This document shows, piece after piece, positions 45,302 through 54,695 of a stretch of 64,000 nt of DNA (its first letter is position 1; the number at the start of each line of letters is the position of its first letter). The stretch comes from Blastocatellia bacterium. Lineage in GTDB: Bacteria > Acidobacteriota > Blastocatellia > UBA7656 > JADIYM01. The stretch lies in assembly GCA_021463145.1 (NCBI GenBank), contig JAJTWZ010000004.1, positions 81,033-145,032 on the forward strand, written 5' to 3'. The notes beneath the pieces were generated by a model. It saw nothing but the letters and a program-made list of their open reading frames with translations, was not told the DNA's origin and searched no databases. A program made the position numbers and the translations under genes.

Positions 45302-47365
45302 ATGAACACGACGACACTGCTCGGTGGCATCATCCTCGCTCCTCTTGTCGGGGCGCTGGTGCTTGGCCTGTTCGGCAAGAAGATGAACGAACGCACGGTG
45401 GGACTGATTGCGTCGGCTACGGTCGGCGTGTCGTTCGTGCTCGCGATCATGGCGTTCGTGGCTCTGCTGGGCGTCGCGCCGGAGGGCGCGGAGGGTGTCC
45501 GGCGGCTTCACAATCCTTTGTTTCCCTGGATCGAGGTCGGCTCGTTCAAGGCTCCGTTCAACCTCGTTCTCGACCCGCTCTCGGGTCTCTATGTCCTCTT
45601 CGTTACCGGCGTCGGGTTCCTCATCCACATCTTCGCCACGGGCTACATGCACGGCGAAGGCGGGTACTACCGCTTCTTCTGCTATCTGAACCTCTTCATG
45701 TTCAACATGCTGGTGCTGATCCTCGGCTCCAACATGCTCGTGATGTTCGTCGGCTGGGAGGGCGTCGGACTCTGCAGCTACCTGCTCATCGGGTTCTACT
45801 TCAAGCAACAGGGACCGGCCTTCCCGAACCAGTCGGCGAAGAAGGCGTTCATCGTGAACCGCATCGGCGACGTCGCGTTCGCGATCGCCATCCTGCTCGT
45901 CTTCCTGAAAGCCGGCTCGATCGAATTCGCCGCGGTCAACGCGTGGGCGAAGTCGCTGACGGCGGCCGATCCGATGACGCTCGCGGCGTTCGGACTCGGT
46001 GGGGCTTCCACGATTGCCCTCCTGATGTTCATTGGCGCGACCGGGAAGTCGGCGCAGATTCCGCTCTTCGTATGGCTGCCGGACGCGATGGCCGGCCCGA
46101 CGCCCGTGTCGGCGCTAATCCACGCAGCGACGATGGTCACGGCCGGCGTGTACATGGTCTCGCGAACGAGCGAAGTATTCGTGAAGGCACCGAGCGCGAT
46201 GCTCGTCGTAGCGATCATCGGCGCGCTCACGGCGCTTGGCGCCGCGACGATCGGCCTCGCGCAGTGGGACATCAAGAAGGTTCTCGCGTACTCGACGGTC
46301 TCGCAACTCGGCTATATGTTCCTTGCGTGCGGCGTCGGCGCCTTCGGCGCGGGCGTGTTCCACGTAATGACTCACGCGTTCTTCAAGGCGCTCCTGTTCC
46401 TCGGTGCCGGTTCGGTCATCCTTGGAATGCACCACGAACAGGACATGCGGAAGATGGGCGGCCTGAAGAAGCACATGCCGATCACGCACGCCACGATGGC
46501 GGTGGCGTGGCTTGCGATTTGCGGGTTCCCGCTCCTGTCGGGCTTCTTCTCGAAGGACGAAATCCTGTATCAGGCTTTCGTGACCGAGGCGTTCGGTCAC
46601 GGACCGTGGGGCAAGATCCTCTGGACGATCGGTGCGATCACGGCGGTGCTCACCGCGATCTACATGACGAGGCTGATGGTGCTGACGTTCTGGACGAAGG
46701 AGCGCTGGCACGATTCGCCCGGCCATGACGATCACGGCCACGACGCGCATGCCGGCGACGGCCACGGCCATCACGGACTCGCGAAGGGCCAGATGCCGCA
46801 CGAGTCGCCCTGGTCGATGACGCTCCCGCTCGTGGTCCTTGCAATTGCGGCGGCGCTCGGTGGCTACGTCGGCGTGCCGAACGGACTCGGCCATCTCGTG
46901 GGCATCGAGAACTCGAACATCGTCGAACACTTCCTCGCGCCGTCGCTCGCTCACGCGGGCGCGCACGGAGCCGAAGCCGTCCACCACGACGCTTCAACCG
47001 AGCTTCTGCTGACCGGCCTGTCCGTCGCCCTTGCGATCGGCGGCATCCTCGCCGGGATGTTCGTGTTCCGCAGGAACCCGCTCCTGAAGATGCCGCGGAT
47101 TCTCGAGGACAAGTGGCGCGTGGACGAGCTCTACGAGGCTGCGATAATTCATCCGCTCAGGCGGCTATCGGAATCCGTGCTGTGGAAGGCCATCGACGTC
47201 CGCTCTATCGACGGCTTCGTGAATGCCGCGGCCGATGGCATCAGGGGACTCGGCGGCTCGATGCGGCATCTGCAGTCGGGGCTCACCCGCAGTTATGTAG
47301 CCGTGATTCTGCTCGGCGCTGCTTGCGTCGTCGGCTATTTCCTCCTGCAGGGATACGTCAAGTAA
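45302..47365 (+). CDS. nuoL: NADH-quinone oxidoreductase subunit L
   Basis: A 687-residue antiporter-like proton channel, the most distal of the membrane arm. The key Glu and Lys are in MFVGWEGVGLCSYLLIG and GATGKSAQIPLFVWLPDAM. A C-terminal long lateral helix and final anchor are present (YVAVILLGAACVVGYFLL). Between helices, near residues 475-500, the loop is very rich in His, Asp and Gly (for example HDDHGHDAHAGDGHGHH), and another His cluster follows near residues 555-565. Such loops are not needed for catalysis and may bind metal. ATG 45302 is chosen over an upstream alternative. Confidence 0.97.
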   Translation: MNTTTLLGGIILAPLVGALVLGLFGKKMNERTVGLIASATVGVSFVLAIMAFVALLGVAPEGAEGVRRLHNPLFPWIEVGSFKAPFNLVLDPLSGLYVLFVTGVGFLIHIFATGYMHGEGGYYRFFCYLNLFMFNMLVLILGSNMLVMFVGWEGVGLCSYLLIGFYFKQQGPAFPNQSAKKAFIVNRIGDVAFAIAILLVFLKAGSIEFAAVNAWAKSLTAADPMTLAAFGLGGASTIALLMFIGATGKSAQIPLFVWLPDAMAGPTPVSALIHAATMVTAGVYMVSRTSEVFVKAPSAMLVVAIIGALTALGAATIGLAQWDIKKVLAYSTVSQLGYMFLACGVGAFGAGVFHVMTHAFFKALLFLGAGSVILGMHHEQDMRKMGGLKKHMPITHATMAVAWLAICGFPLLSGFFSKDEILYQAFVTEAFGHGPWGKILWTIGAITAVLTAIYMTRLMVLTFWTKERWHDSPGHDDHGHDAHAGDGHGHHGLAKGQMPHESPWSMTLPLVVLAIAAALGGYVGVPNGLGHLVGIENSNIVEHFLAPSLAHAGAHGAEAVHHDASTELLLTGLSVALAIGGILAGMFVFRRNPLLKMPRILEDKWRVDELYEAAIIHPLRRLSESVLWKAIDVRSIDGFVNAAADGIRGLGGSMRHLQSGLTRSYVAVILLGAACVVGYFLLQGYVK

Positions 47366-47383
47366 GACCGGAAACGCCCACGT

Positions 47384-48958
47384 ATGACTTTCGAGAACAC
47401 CATCCTTACGCTCGTGATGTTCGTGCCGCTGCTCGGCGCGTTGCTCGTGGCGCTGTACGGCAGGTCCGCGGACGGGAACACCGACGGCATCAAGAAGCTC
47501 GCCATCGGCATCTCGGTCGTGACGTTCATCCTCTCGCTGCCACTGGCAGTCCTCTTCGACGGCCGCACTGCGGGCTATCAATTCGTGGCGCGGGCGCTGT
47601 GGATCGACGCTGCAGGGCTTAGGGTCGACTACCACGTCGGGATCGACGGTTTGAGCATCTGGCTTGTGATGCTGACGACTCTGATCACGCCGATCGCGTT
47701 ACTGGCCTCCTACACGGCGATCGGAAAGCGGGTGCGCGAGTACCTCGTGCTGATGCTCATCCTCGAGACTGGAATGATCGGCGTCTTCTGTGCGCTGGAC
47801 ATGTTCCTGTTCTACCTGTTCTGGGAAGTGATGCTCATCCCGATGTACCTCATCATCGGGGTATGGGGCGGAGAGCGGCGCATCTACGCGGCGATAAAGT
47901 TCGTCCTCTACACGATGATCGGCTCGCTCCTGATGCTCGCCGCGATTATTTCGCTCTACCTGATGCACGGGAAGGCGACGGGCTTCTACACATTCGACAT
48001 TCCGCTCGTCACGCAATCGATTTCGTCCGGAATGCTCATGATTCCGATCGACGCGCAGCGTTGGCTCTTTGGAGCCTTCGCGCTTGCTTTCCTGATCAAG
48101 GTCCCGCTTTTCCCGTTCCACACGTGGCTGCCCGACGCCCACGTCGAGGCCCCGACAGCGGGATCGGTGATTCTTGCGAGCGTCCTTCTGAAGATGGGCA
48201 CTTACGGCCTGATGCGCTTCAATGTGCCGATGTTCTACGAGGCCTCGATCCAGCTTGCGCCCATCATCTGCGTGTTTGCCGTGTTCGGCATTGTCTACGG
48301 GGCGCTCGTGGCGATGGTGCAGCCTGACTTCAAGAAGCTCGTGGCCTATTCGTCGGTCAGCCATCTCGGCTTCTGCGTGCTGGGAATCTTCTCGCTGACT
48401 TCACAGGGAATGCAGGGCTCGCTCTTCCAGATGCTGGCTCACGGACTCTCGACGGGAGCGCTGTTCCTCATCATCGGAATGATCTACGAGCGGCGCCATA
48501 CGCGGCAGATCTCGGAGTTCGGCGGCCTGGCGACGCCAATGCCGCAGTTCTCGACGCTCTTCATGATCACGATGTTCGCCTCGGTGGGCCTGCCGCTTCT
48601 CTGCGGGTTCGTGGGCGAGATTCTCGTCCTCATCGGCACCTTCACGTCGACGACGCTCGAAGGCGCGAAGTGGTTCGCCGCCGTCGCTGCCACTGCGATG
48701 GTGTGGAGCGCCGTCTACATGCTGTGGTTGTACCAGCGCGTGGTGATGGGAGACGTGACCAACCCCGAAAACGCGAAGTTGCCCGACCTGAACCTCCGCG
48801 AGAAAGTCGTGCTCGTGCCGTTGGTCGTCCTGATGATAGTGATGGGTGTTTATCCGGTCTACTTCACGAAACGGAGCCAGCCAGCGCTCGACGCGGCCAT
48901 TCAGAAGACGGCTCCGGTTTTGACCCGGAAGGCCGAGGCCCCGGCCCGTAAGCCATAA
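47384..48958 (+). CDS. nuoM: NADH-quinone oxidoreductase subunit M
   Basis: A 524-residue antiporter-like subunit. The conserved FYLFWEVMLIPMYLIIG helix holds the proton-channel glutamate, and LIKVPLFPFHTWLPDAHVEA holds the lysine and the family signature. It lies 18 bases behind nuoL and 18 before nuoN. Length and helix number are normal, and no unusual insertion was seen. Confidence 0.97.
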   Translation: MTFENTILTLVMFVPLLGALLVALYGRSADGNTDGIKKLAIGISVVTFILSLPLAVLFDGRTAGYQFVARALWIDAAGLRVDYHVGIDGLSIWLVMLTTLITPIALLASYTAIGKRVREYLVLMLILETGMIGVFCALDMFLFYLFWEVMLIPMYLIIGVWGGERRIYAAIKFVLYTMIGSLLMLAAIISLYLMHGKATGFYTFDIPLVTQSISSGMLMIPIDAQRWLFGAFALAFLIKVPLFPFHTWLPDAHVEAPTAGSVILASVLLKMGTYGLMRFNVPMFYEASIQLAPIICVFAVFGIVYGALVAMVQPDFKKLVAYSSVSHLGFCVLGIFSLTSQGMQGSLFQMLAHGLSTGALFLIIGMIYERRHTRQISEFGGLATPMPQFSTLFMITMFASVGLPLLCGFVGEILVLIGTFTSTTLEGAKWFAAVAATAMVWSAVYMLWLYQRVVMGDVTNPENAKLPDLNLREKVVLVPLVVLMIVMGVYPVYFTKRSQPALDAAIQKTAPVLTRKAEAPARKP

Positions 48959-48976
48959 GGAAGCCACCAGCCGAAC

Positions 48977-50449
48977 ATGGACAAGTACGTCAACTACATC
49001 ACGATCCTGCCGGAGGCGATTCTGTCGCTCGTCGCTTTCGTGCTCATGCTCGTCGACGCCTATACGTCCGGGCAGAAGCGCCGGCTTTATGCGTGGATTT
49101 CGCTCGGCGGCTTTATCGCGGCTGGCGCCGCGATCGGATGGATCGCAGTACTGCTCGCTACGAACGCGACTGCGGTTCCGGCATCGACCTATATGGGGAT
49201 GCTCGTCTCGGATCCTTTCCGCCTCGCGTTCTCGACGATTGCGCTCGTGGTATCGACGTTGACAGCGCTTGCGGCCGTGGCCTGGCTGGACGAGGACTCG
49301 CTGCCTGCCGGTGAGTTCTACTCGCTGCTGATGTTTGCGACAGTCGGTATGCTGCTGATGGCGTCCGCCGGCGATCTGGTGATGATCTTTCTCGGCCTCG
49401 AGATTCTTTCGATCGCGACGTATGTGCTTGCCGGCTATCGCCGGCGGGATCTGCGTTCCAACGAAGCCGGTCTGAAGTACTACATCCTCGGTTCGTTCGC
49501 GACCGCGTTCCTGCTCTACGGGATGGCTCTGACTTACGGCGCCACGCGGAGCACTAACCTCGAAGCCATCCGGGTTGCCATTACCAGCGGGAAGGTGGAT
49601 TGGAGCTGGCTGTTGCTGGTCGGCGGCGGAATGATGCTCGTCGGACTGTGTTTCAAGATCTCCGCGGCCCCGTTCCACGTCTGGACGCCTGACGTCTATG
49701 AAGGAGCACCGTCAGTCGTCACCGGATGGATGTCGACCGGACCCAAGGCCGCCGCCTTCGCGGCATTCCTGAAGATCTACATTGCCGTCTTCGCCGTCGG
49801 CGCTCCGATCATGGGCCTGGCAGGCGCGACGCAGAAGGCGCTGACCATTATCGCCATCACGACGATGATAGTTGGCAACACCATTGCGATGGTGCAGGAC
49901 AACGTCAAGAGGATGCTGGCCTACTCGTCCATCGCACACGCCGGTTACGCGCTGGTGGGTGTCATCGCGAACGACTGGCGCTCCGTCGCATTCTATATGC
50001 TCTGCTACGGCGTGATGAACGTGGGCGCGTTCGCGGTCGTCGCTGCAATTGGCAAGCGGTACGATCGCGAGACAATGGTCGAGGACTATCGTGGACTCGC
50101 CTGGGACTCGCCGGTTTTGTCGCTCACTTTTGCGATATTTATGTTCAGCCTTGCCGGATTTCCAATGACGGCTGGCTTCATGGGCAAGTTCCTGGTCTTC
50201 AAGGGAGCGTGGGAGAAGGGCCTGTCGATGCTGGTCATCTTCGCGGTCCTCAACAGCGCGATCTCGGTCTATTACTACTTCCGTCCGATCATGACGATGT
50301 ATTTCAGCGCATCGGCGGACGGCGACCGGAAACGGACTGTCCTTGGCGCCGCTGCGGTCGCGGCACTCGCGATCTCGGTAGCGGGCGTCTTCTATCTCGG
50401 CATGCTGCCTGACGGCGTGCTGAAGTTCTTCGCGCTATCGTCGAAGTAA
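48977..50449 (+). CDS. nuoN: NADH-quinone oxidoreductase subunit N
   Basis: A 490-residue third antiporter-like subunit. The channel Glu is in MIFLGLEILSIATYVLAG and the Lys in LCFKISAAPFHVWTPDVYEG. It is the last nuo gene; a short unknown gene follows after 13 bases and may be read on the same transcript. Confidence 0.97.
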   Translation: MDKYVNYITILPEAILSLVAFVLMLVDAYTSGQKRRLYAWISLGGFIAAGAAIGWIAVLLATNATAVPASTYMGMLVSDPFRLAFSTIALVVSTLTALAAVAWLDEDSLPAGEFYSLLMFATVGMLLMASAGDLVMIFLGLEILSIATYVLAGYRRRDLRSNEAGLKYYILGSFATAFLLYGMALTYGATRSTNLEAIRVAITSGKVDWSWLLLVGGGMMLVGLCFKISAAPFHVWTPDVYEGAPSVVTGWMSTGPKAAAFAAFLKIYIAVFAVGAPIMGLAGATQKALTIIAITTMIVGNTIAMVQDNVKRMLAYSSIAHAGYALVGVIANDWRSVAFYMLCYGVMNVGAFAVVAAIGKRYDRETMVEDYRGLAWDSPVLSLTFAIFMFSLAGFPMTAGFMGKFLVFKGAWEKGLSMLVIFAVLNSAISVYYYFRPIMTMYFSASADGDRKRTVLGAAAVAALAISVAGVFYLGMLPDGVLKFFALSSK

Positions 50450-50462
50450 CGGCGGAGGACGC

Positions 50463-51020
50463 ATGAGTGGACCGGTCCCGCCGAGGCCGAATGGCGCGGC
50501 GAGGAAGGCGCGACCCGCGCGGGCGGACGAGATTGTCGCGCACGTGAATCGCCTCCTGGAGGGCGCCACCGTTTCGGAGGTCTATCGGGAGTGCGTGCTG
50601 TCGGATCGGACTCGGCGCTACGATCTTGGACTTTCGAAAGTGCAGGCAAGCGTGGAGATCCTTCACACGCTGCTGGGCATCGAGCTGAAGATCGGCCGCC
50701 GGCGGCTGCTTTGTCCGGACCTGGCAACGGCGCGGTTCCTTCGGGTCTTTGCCCGCATCGGAGTCGAAACGATTGCCATCCCGTACGATATCACCCGGAT
50801 CTTGCGGGCAGCCGACGAACTCGAGAGTGCGTGGCACCGTGCGGTCCTGCTGGCCGAACACGCCTCGGCCGGCCGGAGCGAAAGGCTGAAGAGCCTCGTG
50901 AGGAAACTGCTTGCCGATGGGATGCGTGCATCGATACAGAAACTGGGAGCGGGACCGAAAAAGCCCGCATTCCTCCAGTCGACGCGCCAGCGGCATCCGG
51001 GTTCCGGCCGGGATGTTTAG
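50463..51020 (+). CDS. uncharacterised protein at the end of the nuo operon
   Basis: A 185-residue basic protein of no recognised family, starting 13 bases behind nuoN with a GGAGGA ribosome-binding site. The first 20 residues are Pro/Arg/Ala-rich. The rest is predicted helical, with segments such as DEIVAHVNRLLEGATVSEVY and LKIGRRRLLCPDLATARFL. No membrane segment, signal peptide or metal motif is visible. It could be an assembly factor for complex I, but position is the only support. Confidence 0.7.
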   Translation: MSGPVPPRPNGAARKARPARADEIVAHVNRLLEGATVSEVYRECVLSDRTRRYDLGLSKVQASVEILHTLLGIELKIGRRRLLCPDLATARFLRVFARIGVETIAIPYDITRILRAADELESAWHRAVLLAEHASAGRSERLKSLVRKLLADGMRASIQKLGAGPKKPAFLQSTRQRHPGSGRDV

Positions 51021-51332
51021 ATCGTCGCGGCCGGGCAACGTTGCTCTTCCGGATACCGTCTTCCGATGAAGGGGCGGTGCGTCAACTCGTGCCGCCCGAT
51101 TGGCCGGCGGGGAGCCCCTGCAAGCCAATGTGACATCGGAGAGGTCGTCTATGCGCAGGTCAAGCCGCCGCATCACGATCGACGCCACAAGGCGGTTAGA
51201 GGCGAGGTCGCCAATGTTGAGCGCTTCACCTGAACCGGACTCGAGCGTCGTTCCCGGGCAGAGTCGCGGCGAAAATCTGGCCACGGTCGCGACGTGTATA
51301 CTTCCGGCAGTTCTTTCCTGGGGGATAAGTGA
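51021..51332. other. 312-bp gap with two hairpins and a promoter
   Basis: No coding frame with good features exists here. Two stable hairpins follow each other. At 51072-51097 a 10-bp stem (GGGCGGTGCG with CGTGCCGCCC, two G-U pairs) closes a 6-base loop. At 51099-51129 ATTGGC pairs with GCCAAT around a GC-rich inner stem. They could end the nuo transcript, although no T-run follows. The next 130 bases hold further complementary blocks (CCGCC at about 51165 with GGCGG at 51190). I recognise no known RNA family. The HtrA promoter -10 lies at the end. Confidence 0.45.
51297..51302 (+). promoter_or_regulatory. -10 box of the HtrA-like gene
   Basis: TATACT, five of six bases of the consensus, lies 30 bases before the GTG start and is preceded by TG. 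No clear -35 box is seen at the right distance. Transcription would start near 51309, upstream of GGGGGA at 51319-51324. Confidence 0.4.
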
Positions 51333-52529
51333 GTGGTGAGCCTGTCAATTCGCAAGCTTGTTGCCATTGTGATGTGCTCGGCGGCAATCGGAACCGCGTC
51401 GACCATCGGTGTAATCGGTATTTCGACGTCCGGCATTCTGTCGGGCGGGAAGGGCGCGCCGGGTCCGGTTGCATCGCCTGTCGCGGAACCCGTCGTGCTT
51501 GCAGATCCGTCGGTTGCGACCGACGAGATGAACAACATCGAGATCTACCGCGCGGTGTCGCCCGGAGTCGTCAACATCACGACCAAGTCGGTGATCGAGT
51601 CGTTCTTCGGGGCTTATCCGCAGCAGGGAAGCGGTTCTGGCGCCATCATCGAGATCGAAGGCCAGCGCGTCGTCCTCACGAATTTCCACGTCGTACAGGA
51701 CGTGATCTCGGCCGGCGGGTCGCAGTCGTCCATCGAGGTGTCGCTTGCCGACAAGTCGACGTACGCCGCGCGCGTGATCGGTGTCGATCCGGATCACGAT
51801 CTTGCTGTCCTTCGCATCGATTCGCCACCCGCCCGGCTCACCGCCGTGCCGCTCGGTTCGTCGACGGGGCTCAAAGTCGGACAGAAGGTGCTCGCCATCG
51901 GCAATCCGTTCGGACTCGACAGCACGTTGACCACGGGCGTCATCAGCGCGCTCGAGCGTCCGCTTCGCTCGCCCTCCGGCGAACAGATCGCGGGTGTCAT
52001 CCAGACTGATGCGGCCATCAATCCGGGGAATTCCGGCGGCCCCCTGCTCAATTCGCGTGGCGAGTTGATCGGGATAAACACGGCAATCGCCGGCGCATCG
52101 GGCGGCAATGTCGGAATCGGGTTCGCCGTGCCCATCGACATCGCAAAGCGAGTCGTTCCCGACCTGCTCGCCAACGGCCGCGTGGCCCGGGCTTACTTCG
52201 GCATCGCGTACCGTCCGGTCGACCGGCGCGTCATCAGAGCTCTCAACCTCGACGTCAATGCTTTTGGCCTGCTCGTGACTAATGTGGATCCCGAGAGTCC
52301 TGCGGCGCGAGCCGGAGTGCGCAGCCTGCGGCAGACGGCCGACGGTTACGTTGCGGGCGACATCGTCGTCGCGATCGACGGAAGGCCGGTCCGCGAGCAG
52401 GCCGACTTCTCGTTCGTGCTCAATCAGAAGCGTCCGGGCGATCGAGTGACCGTGGACGTTGTGCGGGACGGCAGAAGGCTGAGCCTGCAGGTGGTGCTCG
52501 GTCAGGCGCCGGCGCGCAGGTCCGTCTGA
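51333..52529 (+). CDS. HtrA/DegP-type serine protease
   Basis: A 398-residue membrane-anchored or periplasmic quality-control protease (S1C family). An N-terminal hydrophobic segment (about 6-32) acts as anchor or signal. The trypsin-like domain carries the triad His in TNFHVV, Asp in DHDLAVLRI and Ser in NPGNSGGPLLN. A single PDZ domain follows (about 285-390, FGLLVTNVDPESPAARAG). It degrades misfolded exported proteins. The start is GTG 51333, with GTG 51336 as an alternative. It precedes sppA, which has its own promoter. Confidence 0.93.
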   Translation: MVSLSIRKLVAIVMCSAAIGTASTIGVIGISTSGILSGGKGAPGPVASPVAEPVVLADPSVATDEMNNIEIYRAVSPGVVNITTKSVIESFFGAYPQQGSGSGAIIEIEGQRVVLTNFHVVQDVISAGGSQSSIEVSLADKSTYAARVIGVDPDHDLAVLRIDSPPARLTAVPLGSSTGLKVGQKVLAIGNPFGLDSTLTTGVISALERPLRSPSGEQIAGVIQTDAAINPGNSGGPLLNSRGELIGINTAIAGASGGNVGIGFAVPIDIAKRVVPDLLANGRVARAYFGIAYRPVDRRVIRALNLDVNAFGLLVTNVDPESPAARAGVRSLRQTADGYVAGDIVVAIDGRPVREQADFSFVLNQKRPGDRVTVDVVRDGRRLSLQVVLGQAPARRSV

Positions 52530-52565
52530 TTCCGGGCAGCGGGGCGTGTCCCTGGGTAGACAAGG

Positions 52566-52587
52566 CCCGCCGCGGCGGCGCGGCGGG
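52566..52587 (+). terminator. GC-rich hairpin after the HtrA gene
   Basis: CCCGCCGC and GCGGCGGG form a perfect 8-bp stem with a 6-base loop, 36 bases beyond the HtrA stop. The bases after it are ACCAGACAACTT, without a T-run, so termination may be weak or need Rho. Confidence 0.45.
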
Positions 52588-52638
52588 ACCAGACAACTTC
52601 GGCCGATCTGCGCGCGCGGACGAGTCCGGTGGCCTTTC

Positions 52639-52667
52639 TTGCCTCACCTCGCCTTTCGTGCTAACTT
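52639..52667 (+). promoter_or_regulatory. promoter of sppA
   Basis: TTGCCT (52639-52644) and TAACTT (52662-52667) are 17 bases apart, and TGC before the -10 box makes it extended. The start near 52674 leaves a leader of about 86 bases. Confidence 0.45.
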
Positions 52668-52759
52668 CTTCCAACGCTGACTTTTAAGCGAGCAATCACT
52701 CACTTTTCGCCGCAAGAACCCGGTCAGGATTCCGTTCCGGCGAAGAGGTCTGCATCGAC

Positions 52760-53683
52760 ATGGAGAAACGCCAACTCACGCGCGTGATCGCGATCGCTGC
52801 CGTCGCGCTTGTCGTCTTCGCGGTCGCCATTTTTGCCGTGGCGCTGGGAATGTCGCAGGGTGGTGGCCTGTTCGGACCGAGCGGCGACCGCATCGCCATC
52901 GTGCGAGTCACCGGGGTGATCTTCGATTCGCGGTCCGTGATTGGCAGCCTTCAACGATATGCGAACGACGATCGCGTGAAGGCCATCGTGATCCGGGTCG
53001 ATTCGCCAGGCGGCGGGGTCGCGGCCTCTCAGGAGATCTATCAGGAACTGATTCGGCTTCGAGTCGAAAAGAAGAAGACAATCGTGGTGTCGATGGGGAG
53101 CGTTGCGGCCTCCGGCGGTTATTACCTGGCCTGCGGCGCCGATCACGTCGTTGCGAACCCGGGGACGGTGACCGGATCGATCGGCGTCATTGCAGAGTGG
53201 TACAACTACGGCTCGTTGCTCGACATGGCCGGGCTCAAGCCGGAGCTGATAAAGAGCGGTGCCATGAAGGACATCGGATCTCCCGTCCGTCCGATGACTC
53301 CCGAAGAACGCGCGGTTCTCCAGCAACTGATCGACCGTATGTTCAATCAGTTCGTGGGTGTTGTCGTGACGGCGCGGTCAGGGAAACAGGGTCTGGACGA
53401 AGCCAGGATTCGCGCGCTTGCTGACGGACGCGTATTCACGGGTGACGAAGCACTCGAGAACGGTCTTGTCGATGAGATTGGCAACGAACGAACAGCAATC
53501 CTCGCGGCGGCGAAGCTTGTCGGAATCCCCGGCGAGCCCGTGGTCGTCGAGCCCCCGCCTCAGAAGTCATACACGCTGATCGATCTCCTGACGCAAACGG
53601 ACGTCAACGAGATCACGTCAAAGGGACTCCCCGGAGGATCGCCGTCCGGGGCGACGATGCAGTTTGGCTACATCTGGAAGTGA
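52760..53683 (+). CDS. sppA: signal peptide peptidase SppA
   Basis: A 307-residue membrane-anchored protease that degrades signal peptides left after LepB cleavage. One N-terminal transmembrane helix (VIAIAAVALVVFAVAIFAVAL) is followed by a ClpP-like domain. It has AIVIRVDSPGGGVAAS, the catalytic serine in GSVAASGGYYLA and the catalytic lysine in the SGAMKDIGSP region. Length fits the short, single-domain SppA form. The HU-like gene starts 45 bases downstream. Confidence 0.94.
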   Translation: MEKRQLTRVIAIAAVALVVFAVAIFAVALGMSQGGGLFGPSGDRIAIVRVTGVIFDSRSVIGSLQRYANDDRVKAIVIRVDSPGGGVAASQEIYQELIRLRVEKKKTIVVSMGSVAASGGYYLACGADHVVANPGTVTGSIGVIAEWYNYGSLLDMAGLKPELIKSGAMKDIGSPVRPMTPEERAVLQQLIDRMFNQFVGVVVTARSGKQGLDEARIRALADGRVFTGDEALENGLVDEIGNERTAILAAAKLVGIPGEPVVVEPPPQKSYTLIDLLTQTDVNEITSKGLPGGSPSGATMQFGYIWK

Positions 53684-53728
53684 AGTGAATTGCGGCGGAT
53701 GGACCGCAATGGAAAATGAGGTGACACG

Positions 53729-54058
53729 ATGACGAAAGCAGAGCTTGTTGAAGAGGTTGCCCGCGCAGCAGAGTTGACCAAGAAAGACTCGGAAGTCATC
53801 GTCGACGAGGTGTTCAAGAGCATCATCGCCTCGCTCAACACGGGTGAGAAGATCGAGTTGCGCGGCTTCGGCTCGTTCCGCGTCCGCGAACGCGGTCCGC
53901 GACGGGGCCGGAACCCGAAGACGGGCGATCCGGTCGACATTCCGGCAAAGCGCGTGCCCTATTTCAAACCTGGGAAGTTCCTCAAGGAAATGATCAACCG
54001 GGACGCCGACGGGAACCTGATCCCCGGCGCGTTGGATTTCGACGACGACGACGACTAG
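53729..54058 (+). CDS. HU/IHF family DNA-binding protein
   Basis: A 109-residue nucleoid protein. It has the standard helix pair (TKAELVEEVARAAELTKKDS), the strand region LRGFGSFRVRERGPRRGRNP and the PAKRVPYFKPGKFLK ending of the family. The beta-arm sequence RNPKTGDPV includes the conserved proline that wedges into DNA. About 17 extra residues at the C-terminus end in a run of five Asp, an acidic tail that is not usual. TGAGGTGA stands seven bases before the ATG. HU and IHF subtypes cannot be separated with certainty. Confidence 0.93.
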   Translation: MTKAELVEEVARAAELTKKDSEVIVDEVFKSIIASLNTGEKIELRGFGSFRVRERGPRRGRNPKTGDPVDIPAKRVPYFKPGKFLKEMINRDADGNLIPGALDFDDDDD

Positions 54059-54112
54059 TTCGCCGGGAGGGCGCCGTCGCTCCCTCGATGACGTCCGGAG
54101 GCAGGCGGTGCG

Positions 54113-54628
54113 ATGGATTTCGTCTGGAGTCCGTGGCGGTACCATTACATTCGCGCGAACGCCGACGGAGATCTCTCCCCGGCTGAATGCATATTCTGCT
54201 TCGCGCACTCGGTGGACGATCCGGCGAGCACCTTGGTCATAGCCAGGGGCGCATTATCGTACGTGATTCTCAACCTGTATCCGTACACCAGTGGGCACCT
54301 GATGGTGGTCCCGTACGCTCACGTACCGACCCCGGCCGCGCTGGATGACGACACGCTGGGCGAGATGATGCGGTTCGTGCAGATGTCGCAGACAGCGCTC
54401 GACGCCACGTTTTCGCCGCACGGCTACAACATCGGCATGAACATCGGGAAGGCCGCTGGCGCCGGTATCGCCGAACACCTGCACCTGCACGTCGTCCCAC
54501 GCTGGGTCGGAGACGCGAACTTCGTGTCTGTCGTCGGTGAGACTCGCGTCGTGCCCGAAGATCTCGCGGTTACCTACGAAAAGCTCGTGCAGGCATTCGC
54601 CCGAAATCGAGGGGAGCATCGATCGTGA
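54113..54628 (+). CDS. HIT domain nucleotide hydrolase
   Basis: A 171-residue histidine-triad protein. The triad is EHLHLHVVPRW, with the catalytic middle histidine; the N-terminal CIFC pair and a distant His probably hold a zinc ion, as in AP4A phosphorylase-like members. Substrates of this branch include dinucleoside polyphosphates and AMP conjugates. It is 54 bases behind the HU-like gene and could share its transcript. Confidence 0.9.
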   Translation: MDFVWSPWRYHYIRANADGDLSPAECIFCFAHSVDDPASTLVIARGALSYVILNLYPYTSGHLMVVPYAHVPTPAALDDDTLGEMMRFVQMSQTALDATFSPHGYNIGMNIGKAAGAGIAEHLHLHVVPRWVGDANFVSVVGETRVVPEDLAVTYEKLVQAFARNRGEHRS

Positions 54629-54695
54629 CCGGCTCGTCGACGGTATGGGGCCTGATTACGCCCGTATGGCCGCGTTCCCGGCAACAAGGGCCTGA

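Noticed and set aside
51100..51339. A possible 79-residue forward gene before the HtrA gene.
   Set aside because: No ribosome-binding site or domain pattern is present, it overlaps the HtrA start, and the region forms hairpins.
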